DNA of 17,129 bases from Tieghemiomyces parasiticus. Taxonomy: Eukaryota > Kickxellomycota > Dimargaritomycetes > Dimargaritales > Dimargaritaceae. Where the stretch lies: contig JANBPT010000990.1 in the NCBI GenBank assembly GCA_027575765.1, positions 1-17,129 on the forward strand. Reading direction: 5' to 3'. Below, one piece after another: positions 1 through 9,885 of the stretch (position 1 is the stretch's first letter; each line of letters opens with the position of its first letter). A program made the position numbers and the translations under genes. The notes beneath the pieces were generated by a model. The model was not told where the DNA came from. It searched no databases and was given only the letters and a program-made list of their open reading frames with translations.

Positions 1-900
1 CTACCCTGCCTGTGTTACCCATGCGAAGAAGACTAAAATTCCCCTCCAAGAGTGCGGCGAACCTACCTGGCTTGGGGAGGAGCGCACTCGCCCCCCCTAG
101 TCCTCACCATATCTGTTTCTGTGATTTCTCCCCCCCATAAACTATCTCCACGGCCGCTTGCTCCCAATCTGTCTACGTGATTTAAGTGGGTCTCGCGTGC
201 TGGGCCGGTCGACTGTGCAGTCCGGCACATGACCAACGGCCTTGTCGCCGTCAAACCATCTTGATGAAACGGCTGATTGCCCCAAACACGCTGACATTGG
301 TCACGCGCGTCCGTCAGCCCAGGGCAAGATGTTGATGATAAATGTATAGCAGGCTGCCAGGCGATCCCACTCACGCCAGCCCCTAGGCATGTCACCCTTG
401 TCCGATGTGTCTACGGGCCAATTGCCCCCCCCCTCTGTAAGGTCCTGTCACATTGTTTTCATCTATACGCTAATCCCCTCGCATGGTTAATTGGTTGCGG
501 ACTGATGCACTTAGGCTCACTTTCATTATTGCAGTGCGCGTTACGAGGGGCACAGCACTGTCGCACCACCACCAACCTGGTGTTCTAGACGATGGACGGC
601 CGGGCCACCTAAATTAATTAAGGATAGTGTTACTATTTGCAGTTGAGAAAAATCTGAGCAGGGGGGTGGGGCTCGAGTGACTTGGATCGACCCCCAAACA
701 CTGGGAAAATGTTGGTATGACTCAGCAACCGATTAGCCACGAGGGTAACGAATCGTTTATAATGGCCCAAAAAAGGTCGGGATGCCGGGCCTATCTTGTC
801 CAGAAAAAGCACCAGTCTGATGACCGTGGGGTTAGGACCTCGCAAGCCGCAGAGGCAGAGCGGCCGCAGGGGGACATTCCCAGGCGGACCACCGGTCAAA
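1..900. other. intergenic region, no gene recognised
   Basis: This 900-base stretch lies downstream of the minus-strand DeSI-PUL gene and should hold its 3' untranslated region. The short open frames on both strands have no recognisable domain and look like chance frames. It carries G/C homopolymers, including a run of nine C at 425-433 and a run of six G at 661-666. An AT-rich patch around 611-622 could be near the transcript end, but I see no clear AATAAA on the minus strand. No tRNA or other RNA gene was seen. Confidence 0.6.
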
Positions 901-2568
901 CTAGGTGGGCCGTGCCGCAAGCAAGGCCGCCACCTCGCAAGCGAGGGCCGCCCCGCGAGGTTCGTCGGGCCACTCGGTCTGATGATCCGCCAGCCACTCC
1001 CCGAGACCTAGGACATCGGCAAGCTCCAGGGTTCCAGCGGGCGCCAGGTAAAGCAGGTGGGCCAACGCAGCCAGCAGCCGGAAGGCCGTAGGGCTAGCGG
1101 ATTCTTTGCGCAGGGCCTCGATGATGGCACTGACAGCCTCAATCAGCCAATCCTCGTGCCTGTAGTCGCACCATTCGGACGGCAGAGGTTGGGTATCCGA
1201 CAGCCGCGTAGCACCCCGGGCCCGCTCGTAGGCTGCCCGCCGACCAGTACTCACCCATGCCCCCAGATTAAAAGCCAAAGCTGCCCCGGCCTGGCGGACG
1301 GTGGTCTCGGAGCAGAGGATGGCGTGAACCATCAGGCCAGTCAGTACATCCAGGAGGGGCGGCGTACCAGCACCCTCCACAGCAGGCGGTTGGTTCAAGT
1401 AGTTTACCAGATCATCGCAGGCCCAGACGTTGCAAGCCTAACGTGAATTATGTGCAGATAATGGTACAGGTAGTAAAAAGTAGGCAGTCAGGCAATGGGG
1501 AGGGGATAAATTCACTTGTTCCGCGCCGCGGTTCGGGTAACTCCCCTCCCTGGGTGCCGCTACCTATCAACGAATATGGCGTCAGATCCGGAGACTTACC
1601 AAACGCAGGGCAGTAATTAACAGTGGTCGTGGCACCGCTTCGCTGTCGGTGGCAACCGCCGTCGCATCGCTCAGAAGCTTTTTGGTCCATCTGAAGCCAG
1701 TCTCGCCCTCAGCGGCGCCGCGCAATCCCGGGCAGGTGAGGGCGTAGCGTACGAGGTCCAGGACTGGGAAACGATCGGTCGGCTTCAATGTGGCGTAGAG
1801 ATGATCGAGGGCGGCCCGCCAGGAGGTGGGGTCGGACAGCGGGGCGACGTACTCGAGTTGGTCGTCAGCCAGGACGACCGGGTCTAGCTTTTGGGCCTCA
1901 GGAAGAGCTCGCAGCCGTGCAAGGGCCCGACGCGCCCCCTCGGGTTGCGGAAATAGGATAGGCAGGTGACCGAGGCCACTTAAGGCCGGTGTCGGGATAA
2001 GCCGTCGGTGCGGGTGCGGGTCCGGTAGGACGGCGGCCTCCAGCGAACTCATGGCCGACGCCGGTCCGACCGGCGAGTGGACGTGGGTGAGGCGATCGTT
2101 GGGCATCCGACTGGGAGGCTGAGCACCCTCGAGTAGGGGTCGAAGGGCGCGACCAAAATCGGTGGCAAGAATCTCGCGCGGCAGGTCCCGAATATAGGCC
2201 GGGATCTCACCGCCGGTCAGATACTGCACGACCTCGGCGCTAAAGTGGTTGCAGTTATGGTCGAGTAAGCGGTACCGGTCGGCGGTATACTTGGCCTCAG
2301 CTAAGTGCGTTACGAAACTGACCAATTCATCGACGGACACCTCGGTGCGGCCCATAGTCAGTCGCTGGAGCGGGGCACCGTGCGCCGTGCTACCTGGTTT
2401 GGCGCGCAGGACCCCCTGGCCATAGTACCACTCGGTGCCGTAGACCACCACGGATGTGTGCCAGATTCCTTCGACCAGCCGGCCCACAAGCTGCGGGGAG
2501 AGTTGCCGTGCCAGGCCGTGAGACAAGTCGTAGACGTACAGCTCGACGGGAGCCCCCGACTCGGCCAT
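901..2568 (-). CDS. DeSI/PPPDE-type isopeptidase fused to a PUL domain
   Basis: Proposed coding exons are 2568-1600 and 1437-901, encoding 501 residues. The intron (1599-1438, 162 nt) has a GTAAGT donor and a TTAG acceptor, and it rejoins the PUL domain in phase 0 (ALRL then ACNVW). Residues about 8-148 are a PPPDE domain: LYVYDLS near the start, catalytic His37 in GIWHTSVVV and Cys106 in DHNCNHF. The spacing is almost the same as in animal DESI1, a cysteine isopeptidase that removes SUMO or ubiquitin. A Pro/His-rich linker (about 150-200) leads to a PUL domain (about 200-495), the alpha-helical repeat that binds Cdc48/p97 in PLAA/Doa1. The likely role is cytosolic or nuclear deconjugation coupled to Cdc48. 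I see no thioredoxin domain between the two, which some fungal DeSI-PUL proteins have. The start at 2568 is the only in-frame ATG just before the domain, but a good acceptor at 2653 suggests an upstream exon. Domain identity is firm; substrate is unknown. Confidence 0.88.
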
Positions 2569-2652
2569 GTGCGCAAAGGGAGGTTTCGAGGGTCGACGGG
2601 TGTAGAGCGAGGGGGCAAGGTATGCTTCAGACGTGACCTGGGCCACGGCACG

Positions 2653-2676
2653 CTGAAAGGGCTAGGAAAGGGTTAG
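2653..2676 (-). other. probable 3' splice site upstream of the DeSI-PUL start
   Basis: On the minus strand a CTAAC branch-like motif (2676-2672) is followed by a pyrimidine stretch and TTTCAG ending at 2653. This matches the branch/acceptor layout of the other introns in the window. The exon would begin at 2652, in frame with the ATG at 2568 and open through it. It therefore marks either a 5' UTR intron or a coding N-terminal extension. A candidate donor is GTAAGC at 2945-2940. Confidence 0.5.
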
Positions 2677-2945
2677 CTAGCTACCAGGGCAAGTGCCAGA
2701 ATGGGAACGATGGGTCGTGGTAAACCAGGCAAGGTCGAAGGGGTCAGGGCTCGAGCCTACGCTTGGCCCGTGAGGTAGGGGTGGATGCTCCAGGCACTCT
2801 TCATGCTGCTTCCAATTCAGAGTGCCGCAGTCCGTGGGCTCTGGCCAATCGTTGTGGGACACGGGCGGCCTTTTTCACTGGGGCCACTTTGAACGATGGG
2901 GTTGGCAGTCGTCGTATCTACGTGGGTCACTGGAACAACGCTTAC

Positions 2946-3137
2946 TCTCTGGCCTACCAACCAACTCCCCTCATCGCTCTGGGGCGCCCTAACCGGCTTC
3001 CCTGGCACTGGAGCTTTACTATCGAAAACCGGGCAACTAGCCTTCAGACATTCACGAAAGCCCCCATGTGCTACTGACGCCGTTCTATTATGGTGCTGAG
3101 CCTGATATTGGTGGTAGAGCCCCTCTGCCATGGTCAT
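2946..3137 (-). other. candidate 5' exon of the DeSI-PUL transcript
   Basis: On the minus strand an open frame starts with two close ATGs (3137 and 3131, the second in an ACCATGG context). It runs 64 codons to a GTAAGC donor at 2945. It ends in phase 0 and would join in frame to the acceptor at 2653, giving a 593-residue protein with a 92-residue extension before the PPPDE domain. Against it: the encoded peptide has no recognisable domain, third-position GC is lower than in the neighbouring genes, and the 293-nt intron would be longer than most here. It may be a 5' UTR exon or chance. Confidence 0.25.
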
Positions 3138-3216
3138 CGACCAGGCCGATGTAAACACTAGTAGAATTGAGTCCGCTCGGGATGGAAGGACGGGGGAGGG
3201 TTGGAAGGAGGTACGG

Positions 3217-3222
3217 TTTATA
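3217..3222 (-). promoter_or_regulatory. possible TATA box for the DeSI-PUL gene
   Basis: TATAAA is read on the minus strand, directly followed by a C/T-rich stretch, the arrangement seen upstream of other genes here. It lies about 85 bases before the first ATG of the candidate 5' exon and about 650 bases before the ATG at 2568, so it fits a promoter only if the upstream exon is real. Confidence 0.35.
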
Positions 3223-3375
3223 GATGGAAGTGATAATAAAAAAGGGGGGGTGCATCCACTCGATGTGAGCTCAAAGGGACGTAAGGGGGGGGGGAAGTCG
3301 CAGTAGGAGACGGGAAATGAATCACAAAGTAGGGGAAGCAAAAGGGATTAATGGGCGGCTGGAGGTGTAATGAAG

Positions 3376-3396
3376 GGTGGTGGTGGTGGTGGTGGT
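3376..3396 (+). repeat. (GGT)7 microsatellite
   Basis: Seven perfect GGT units lie in a G-rich, non-coding stretch and are followed by further G runs (CAGGGGGAGGGG). It is likely to be length-variable between strains. Confidence 0.95.
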
Positions 3397-3721
3397 CAGG
3401 GGGAGGGGTATAAAGAGGCCATGTCGCATGGGAAGCGGCGAGCGCGGAAAGGATTGAAGGCTGGAAGGATCGAAAAGAAAAACTGATCCAAGGCAATGCA
3501 AGCGTAACAATTAATTCCAATGATTCAAAAAACAACGGATAATAGAAATAAGGCCGGGACGTGGAACGCCTCTACCACAAACGGCTGCACAAACTAAACT
3601 ACCAAATAAACGAACAAGCAAACAAAAAAGAAGCCAAGGACAGGGCAACGGATATGAAGGCAAACAAGTGTACATATTACAGAGGAGGAGGAGGAAGGGG
3701 TGGAGCATGCGGGTGGACAGT

Positions 3722-5356
3722 TCACGACGGACTTGGCGAGGCTGGTGAGTCCTCGGCAGCGGAGACGGCGAGCTCGGGTGTGCTCTCACCGACGTGGCGC
3801 ACGATGGTCTTGCCCCGGGATACCGTCTTGAGCTGCTGGCCCTGGTCGGCCAGTTCCCGCCGCATCCGTTCCTCAGCAATCTGGCGCCGCCGGGCCATCT
3901 CGTCCGAGTGCCGTGGTTCGGGACTCTCGGGTAGGTGGTCGTCGGACAGCAGCTGTCGATCGTCCGGTAGAATGTCAAAGGCAGGTTCGCGGAGCTTTTG
4001 ACGGTAGGCGTCGGCGATGAGGGCGGCGTCGACGGGCGAAAAGGAGCCGACTGAGTGCTTGGAGTTGGAGGCGAGTGGTTGGGCCGAGTCGCCGCCGATC
4101 GAGGAGGCGTGGGCGCTGTCAAGCGAGGCGGCCTTCTCACCAGCAAAGCGTGGCGAGGTCCCGCCCCTCCCCATGGCGGCAAAACCCAGGTCGTCGGTAG
4201 CCACGCTACGCCGACCGGGTACGGCCACGGCACCAGGGGGCGAGAGGGCACCTCCACCGGCCGCCAGGTTGCGCGGGTAGGGGCTGGACTTGCTATCCTC
4301 GTCGGCCAGGAGTTGGCCCTTGTAGGCGCGACGGCGGCGGCGGAGGAGGAAGGCCAGCAGCAACAGGGCCACCAAGAGGACGGCACCGCCGACAGCGATC
4401 CCGGCGATGGCGCCGGCCGAGAGCGAGCGGGGCTTGACGTCCACGATGGACTCTTGAGTCACGGTGGCAGCGGCGGCGGAGGCCGTGACGGTCATCACGG
4501 AGGTGGCAGTCGAGTCAGAAGTAGAGGTGGAGGTCGCGTCAGCCGGGAGAGAGTCGGCACGGAGGTTGACGGACACGGCGTAGTTGGTGGACACGGTGTC
4601 ACCCGAGTTAAAGGCACCGAGGGAGGGCACCAGCTTGAAACTACGGGTGATGGGGGCAGTGGCGGAGTAGAGCTGCTTGTAGTCGTTGAACCACGTGAAA
4701 TTGGGGGTGACAGAGAATTCGCTCTGGCTAAGCTGCAAACCCATCCAGGAGTAGGCCGGGGCAGCCACGTTCTGCAGGTCCACGACGTAAATATTGAGGG
4801 ACTGCTGCGTCACCACGTCGGGGTGCCGGGGGTTCCACACGACGGTGGCCGGCTCACCAACGACCCATACGGCATTGGCCGCTGGGCTGCAGATGAGGAC
4901 TGCCTGGGAGTCGCAGGCTAGGGGGGGATTTTTAAAAAAGAAGGCCGTGGAGGGGGGGGAGGTTAGTGCCTGGCCTTAAACCCAGCGTGTTGGCCAGGAT
5001 GGAGATGGGGGGGAGTTCAGATGGTGGATATCTTAAAATAGAACCCTGGCCACTTGCATCGCACGCACACACACACACTCCGCACTTCGGGTGGGGAAGG
5101 GTGGAGAGGGGGAAAAAAAACCCACCCCACGGCTACTGGCTGGCAGACCGGTCAGGCGACGACCCCCGTTGCGAGCTAAAAATAGCAGGCACGCTGGGGA
5201 GCCGCACAGAGCCCACCAAACCCCGGTTGGGTAAGCAATCCATCTGGCGGCCGAGCGGAACACGAAGCCGGGGGTAGACTGACCTCTGCTGAGCCCAGCC
5301 GGCCGGCGGGTAGCGCAGTGGACGCGGATAGACCCTCTGGACTTACCTGAAGACAT
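3722..5356 (-). CDS. single-pass membrane protein with Kre9/Knh1-like outer domain
   Basis: Proposed exons are 5356-5347 (ATG plus two codons and one base) and 4917-3722, 401 residues. The large exon opens after a pyrimidine tract with a CTAAC branch site and a CCTAG acceptor. Its first residues (SPAANAVWVVGEPATVVW, about 14-31) match the start of the Kre9/Knh1 family, Ser/Thr-rich GPI or membrane wall proteins linked to beta-1,6-glucan and wall assembly. The domain runs to about residue 125, with an NFT glycosylation site near 76. It is followed by a Ser/Thr-rich stalk (about 130-165), one hydrophobic segment (about 172-195) and a stop-transfer run of five Arg. The roughly 205-residue cytosolic tail is Ser/Pro-rich, with a charged helical stretch rich in Arg and Glu near its end. 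This is the layout of a surface sensor or wall-anchored receptor. The odd point is that the best 5' exon supplies only MSS, so no signal peptide is seen; the N-terminus is uncertain. Confidence 0.75.
4918..5346 (-). other. proposed large intron of the Kre9-like gene
   Basis: The donor at 5346 (CAG then GTAAGT on the minus strand) is a perfect consensus and lies ten bases after an ATG in a CCGCCATG context. The acceptor is at 4918, preceded by a CTAAC branch-like site (about 4966-4962) and a long C/T tract. Phases match (one base plus two). At 429 nt it is over twice the length of the other confirmed introns, so a missed small exon carrying the signal peptide is possible. Confidence 0.5.
5066..5078 (+). 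repeat. short CA dinucleotide repeat
   Basis: Six and a half CA units lie inside the proposed large intron of the Kre9-like gene, read as GT units on the sense strand. This is a minor microsatellite. Confidence 0.8.
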
Positions 5357-7201
5357 GGCGGTGAAAACACGGACGGTCCCGAGTGGGCAGAAAGGCGGGG
5401 CTCGGGGGGTTTCGCCGGACCGGGCAGAGTGGGGGGAGTGGGCGGAGGTGGAATCCTACCCCGCGCGACAAGCGGGAGGCGGCAAAACGTCGTGGCGTCG
5501 ACAAAGCGGACGGTGGGCTGGTAAAAAGAAGGATTAGGTACGACAATGATGGCCGCGGTGGGGAGAGAGGCGGGTGCAGGTTACAGTCGAGGGGGAGGAC
5601 GTGTGGTCGCCTTTCAGCTTTAGGGCCGACGAAAGGAGAGGAGGGGAGGCCGAGTGAGGACGCAGTGGGAATGGAAGGGGGGTGAGATCAGTAGCGGGCC
5701 TGGTATGAAGGCCGCGGCCGAAAGGCAGTACGCAAGCGAGAGGCACTGGAGAGCCCAGAGGTTGGCTGGCTGGGATAAGGGGAGGGAAAAAAAGGCCGTT
5801 GGTAAAGCAGTGGGCTGTAGGGTGGAAGGGGGGGTGTTCTGTGCACCCGCGTGAGGCAGTCGGAAGCGGGGGAATGACGAAGCACCAGGGATCACAGCAA
5901 GCACGGTCGGAGGTGCGGAGTCCCGCGGGATGGCAACAAGACCACAGAGAGAGGGAGAGATGGTGTGACGCTGCAAGATGATGGCGAGAATGCTAAAGTA
6001 GAGACGATTCGCGAAATAGTTAAGACTGCCAAGCGGAATACGAAAAAGGACCGGAGGTGGGGAGGCAGTAAGGGTCAGCGCATAACAATGGCGCGAGCAC
6101 CAGGGACGCCCGGAAGAAGCAGGGCGAGGCATCGACCCCATGGTACACAGCTGTAATTCGCCCAGGCCCCGTCAGTAAGCGCCGGTGAGTGGCCAGTTAG
6201 CAGGCCAGCCAGGCCCAATGTGAGGCCCAGTGCCTCTACTCGTCGAGTGTCCCCCCCTCTCGCCGATCCTCCCCCTCACCCACCCGGTGAAGGCGGAGGC
6301 TGTGCTGGGCCTCGAGGGGGGAAGCCCTCGGCGGGCAGAGGCACTGGACCTCAACATGGACACGCCGACAGGCTGGCCACCCAACCGCACTAACCGCGCC
6401 AGAGCTACCACGAGGAGCCTTGGAATCGAAGGAGGAGGATCCGCTTGCACGCCACGGCCAGCAATGGCCCGACGCTGCCGCCATTGGCCCACATCCCCTG
6501 GCCCGCTCGCCCTGGGGCCACGGCCGCGCAACTCGGGGCCCCGCCCGCCTCTTGCCTCCCCGTCCTATACCGGTTTCCCAGAGCGGTGGCCAAATTCACA
6601 CTCCGCCGCCACCCTAGCCTATATAATTGTCACCTCTTTCCTCCATGGCCCAGGGTCGGCCCTGTCCACTCTCTGCAATCACTCCGCCCAACTCCTATAG
6701 ACCTGTTATTGGCATTCCAGCCCACGCGCCCCAAGCCCCCCCCCCCAGCGCGTTCGTTCGCCCGTCTTTCGCACCAAAGCCTGTCACATCAGCACCGACT
6801 GGTCGCTTTACCATCCGTCCGCCACTGTTCCAAGCACCTACGTGGTCCGATAGGGGCTGTCACTTTTCTGGCTCTTCTACTTCCAGCGCCTGCCCCTGAC
6901 GTTGTTGTCGCAGGTCGATCCCGCACTCGCTGCCTGCGCCTGCCCTGTCTAGCTGCCGTGCGCTCTCCGCTCCTTCGGCCATATATAGCCCCCCGCCCCA
7001 GCCTCATCCTCCCCTCCGCCTGCCTCCCCAGCGTTTCCCATTTTTCCTGCCCGCCCCACAAAGACACCTCTTTCGCACTCCGCCCCAGCGTGTGCTGTCT
7101 GCCGTACTTTACCACTCCACGTCGCCAGTCCGGACGCTCCCACCCCTCTTGTTTAGCTCCAACGCCACTAGCCGCTCCCTCAGCCACTCTCCACATCCGC
7201 C
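5357..7201. promoter_or_regulatory. divergent intergenic/promoter region between genes 2 and 3
   Basis: This 1.85-kb stretch separates the minus-strand Kre9-like gene from the plus-strand ECM33-like gene. Up to about 6130 the plus strand is purine-rich; from about 6200 it becomes pyrimidine-rich. So each gene has a pyrimidine-rich sense-strand leader, as is common in fungal promoters. The long open frames here (for example 6141-5620 minus and 6445-7257 plus) are Pro/Ser/Arg-rich, without domains, and follow from the base skew. It holds a run of eleven C at 6736-6746. TATA-like sites for the ECM33-like gene lie at 6982-6988 and, further away, near 6620. Confidence 0.6.
6982..6988 (+). promoter_or_regulatory. 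probable TATA box of the ECM33-like gene
   Basis: TATATAG lies 214 bases upstream of the ATG at 7202 and is followed by a long C/T-rich leader. A second TATATAA near 6620 is further away and a weaker candidate. Confidence 0.5.
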
Positions 7202-8532
7202 ATGAAGATCCACTGCGCCCTGTTCCTCGCCCTGGCCTCGGCCCTTGTGGTCGCTGACGGTAAGCCCCACGACCACCAACCCCCAGCCGATCGGCACACC
7301 AGGATGGCGCGTTGTGTCACCGTGGCCAGATTCCCAGATGGCCCTCCCTCCCCTCCCTTCGTCGTCCGCTAACCCCCCTCCCTACCCCCCTCCGCTTCCC
7401 TCACACAGACAACTGCCGGAAGGACATAACCGTCAACAGTCAGGAGGACCTCAACCAGGTCTCCGGCTGCAAGTCCTACTCCGGTAGCATCACCATCGAC
7501 GGCGCGCCGGTGGCCAACCTCAACCTGGCCGGCGTCCAGCAGATCAGCGGCGACCTGACCATCCAAAACAACGGTGGCCTGACCTCCGTGGCCCTGCCCA
7601 ACCTGCAGAGCGTTGGTAAACTCACCCTGTTCAACAACACCGCCCTCACCGCCATCACCATGGGTTCCCTCAAGTCTCTCGACGCCTTCGTTTGCCAAAA
7701 CAACCCCCGTGTCAACACCCTGACCTTCACCCGCGGCGTGCCGAACCTGGAAACCTTCCAGATCATCGACAGCAGCGTCGCCACCCTGCCCCTGCTCAAC
7801 TTTACCAGCATTACCAACCTCGAGCTCTACGGCAACCGCAACCTGACCAACATCACCCTCAACAACCTGTCCCAGGTCAACGGCTACATTTCCATCGTCA
7901 ACAACAACCGCGAGGTTACCGTCTCGCTGCCCCAGCTCAGCAGCGTCGGCCAGAACTGCACCTTCGCCAACGTCCAGGAACTGTCCGTGCCCAGTCTGCA
8001 AAAGGTCAAGAGCAACCTCAACATTAACGACAACCAATTCACAAACTTCACCATGGACAAGCTCGAGAGCGTGGCTTCGTCCGTGTCCATCATCAACAAC
8101 GCCAACCTCGAGGCCTTCTCCTTCGCCGCTCTGACCGAGATTGGCGGCAACCTGCTGGTCGTCAACAACACCGAGATTGGCGCTCTGGACGGCTTCCCTT
8201 CGCTCAAGGCCGTCGACGGTTCCATTGACGTGCGCGGCACCTTTGCCAACGTCTCCTTTGACGCCCTCCAGGACGTCAAGGGTGGTTTCAACATCATGAG
8301 CACCAAGGGCATCGACTGCTCCAAGCTCACCGGCGACTACGGCTCGAGCAGTGTTACCGGGGGCACTTGGAACTGCAAGGACAAGTCTAGCACCAGCGAC
8401 GTCACGAGTACCAACAACACTGAGAGCACCTCGGCCGCCCTCGCCCTGCGCCCTATCGGTGACGGTCGTGTCGGTGCCCTCACCCTAGGCAGTTTCACCT
8501 TGGCCCTCTTCGCCGCCCAGCAGCTGTTGTAG
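7202..8532 (+). CDS. ECM33/SPS2-like GPI-anchored cell-wall protein
   Basis: Exons are 7202-7259 and 7409-8532, encoding 393 residues. The 149-nt intron has a GTAAGC donor, a GCTAAC branch site (7368-7373) and a CACAG acceptor, and it falls in phase 1 just after the signal peptide. Residues 1-18 are a clear signal peptide. The body (about 20-345) consists of irregular leucine-rich, receptor-L-type repeats built on the pattern of hydrophobic beta-strands separated by NN or NNT turns. A Cys22/Cys40 pair lies at the N-cap and a C-terminal cap has two Cys (near IDC and WNC). Many N-X-S/T sites are present. A Ser/Thr stalk precedes a 20-residue hydrophobic tail (374-393), a GPI-attachment signal. 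In yeast, Ecm33 family proteins are needed for wall integrity and mannoprotein layering. The ATG is in a CCGCCATG context. It is divergent from the Kre9-like gene, so the two could share regulation. Confidence 0.93.
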
Positions 8533-9885
8533 AGTTTAGCGATGCGACCCCCCCCCAGGTCTTGGTAACCACTGACTCTACGCAGAACGTCATGCTTCGT
8601 GGCCCTAATTACCAACGCACTCCCCAGCTCCTATTTCTCTAACCCCTAACACTACCTTAGCCAATGCCCTTTACACGACCTCGCTCGCTTTACTCACCTT
8701 TCCTTCCTCTCCCCTCCGTGCCATCCTTTTCCGGTTTTCTCCTCACACCCTCTTCCCCTCGGTGAGTTGGTCAACGTATGTGGTGCTGGTTTTTCATCAC
8801 TGCGATGTCCGTCCGGTACCGCTGGCCCAAGGTTATTCTATACATGATTAGTAAGACATAAAAATAATACCTGCTTCTTATCGCGGTAGGTCTCCATTAT
8901 GGGCATAAAGATTAGTGTAATCAACTCGCCAGCAATTCCAGTTAGCTTCCCCCCCCCGCCTTGCTCGCTTGATGGAAAGGTCAACTTCACATGACGTGCT
9001 AAGGGGATTGGCGGTTGGATAACCACTACAGCACAGATTTAGGCACAGTATCCAACATAACCCCTTCCCCCACTCACATCCTCTGGTTGATGTGGGAAAT
9101 GAGCCATGTACTATTACCCCTATACGTGATCGCCGTCCCCTATTCGCCACCATGTTGAAAATCGTTGCGAGTTACAGCAGTACATGAGATGCACATGTTG
9201 AGCACGCCGAATTATCCTTTTCACAAGGGTCCAAATTGCCTCCTAGATATCCCCACTTCCATTAGCTTACTACGCTGTCCATTGAATATGAACCAAACTC
9301 TGCAGTGACTGGGACCGAACCGGCACACACATGGCCAGGGTCAGTTTGGAGGACGAAACGGTGGCGGCACTGTAGAGCCAGGCAAGTGGCCAAATACACA
9401 AACCTGCCAACACAATTACGCTGGAGATCAAAAGGGCCAGAGTGTGGTTTGACTAGGTGCGGTGCATCCACATTGGCAGCGCCTCGCATAACCCAGCAGC
9501 GTATAGGTACCACCGGTATTTTTGGCACCACCCTCATTAACAGTCCCCCCCATCAGGGGAACCTTCCTTATGTACACAATCAGCCTGGCTGCCAGAATCA
9601 GTATGGCAAAGCGGGGAGGGTTGATTTAATCGATTAGGAGAGTAACGGGGAGGGGGGGTGCGTGATGTGATTGCACACCACTGCGACCAGACGAGGAAAA
9701 ATGAAAATCATGCATTGGCGGGTTGGTCGACAAGGGATAGGGAGATTTAGTGCAACAGGTGGTGTGCTTAGGAACGGGAGGGGGGTTTGCGGAGGGGGGC
9801 GGCCGGTGGGTAGGTCCCAAGCGGAATCTGAGCCCGATCGTCACGCAAAGGCGGGTATTATCCCCACCCATAGCCGGAGAGGCCG
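8533..9885. other. convergent intergenic region, no gene recognised
   Basis: This 1.35-kb stretch lies between the 3' ends of the ECM33-like gene (plus) and the trypsin gene (minus) and should contain both 3' untranslated regions. Nine-C runs occur at 8548-8556 and 8949-8957 and seven G at 9652-9658. An A-rich patch (8858-8870, AAAAATAATA) may be close to the poly(A) site of the ECM33-like gene. The small open frames have no domain signature. Confidence 0.55.

Larger units (their letters stand above)
2653..3721. other. intergenic region between genes 1 and 2
   Basis: Apart from the candidate 5' exon and TATA box listed separately, no gene is recognised. From about 3160 to 3480 the plus strand is strongly purine-rich, so the minus strand (sense for both flanking genes) is pyrimidine-rich. 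It includes seven G at 3244-3250, ten G at 3285-3294 and a (GGT)7 repeat. The part from 3500 to 3721 is AT-richer and is probably the 3' untranslated region of gene 2. Confidence 0.5.

Noticed and set aside
4055..4921. Long plus-strand open frame (288 codons) opposite the Kre9-like gene
   Set aside because: It is antisense to a gene with clear domain, membrane segment and splice signals; its product is Gly/Arg/Val-rich without a domain, as expected from GC-rich codons read backwards.
5620..6141. Minus-strand open frame of 173 codons in the divergent promoter
   Set aside because: Composition follows the C/T skew of the strand (Pro, Ser, Leu), with no domain, no good context and no splice link to gene 2.
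6445..7257. Plus-strand open frame of 270 codons ahead of the ECM33-like gene
   Set aside because: Low-complexity Pro/Ser/Arg product from the pyrimidine-rich leader; it runs through the TATA box and signal-peptide exon in another frame.
7369..8037. Minus-strand open frame (222 codons) opposite the ECM33-like gene
   Set aside because: Val/Gly/Asp-rich shadow of the leucine-rich repeats; no domain and no promoter signal.
8640..8662. Repeated CTAAC motifs resembling a telomere repeat or a 3' UTR intron acceptor
   Set aside because: Only two imperfect units, and no clear donor upstream; too little to call either.
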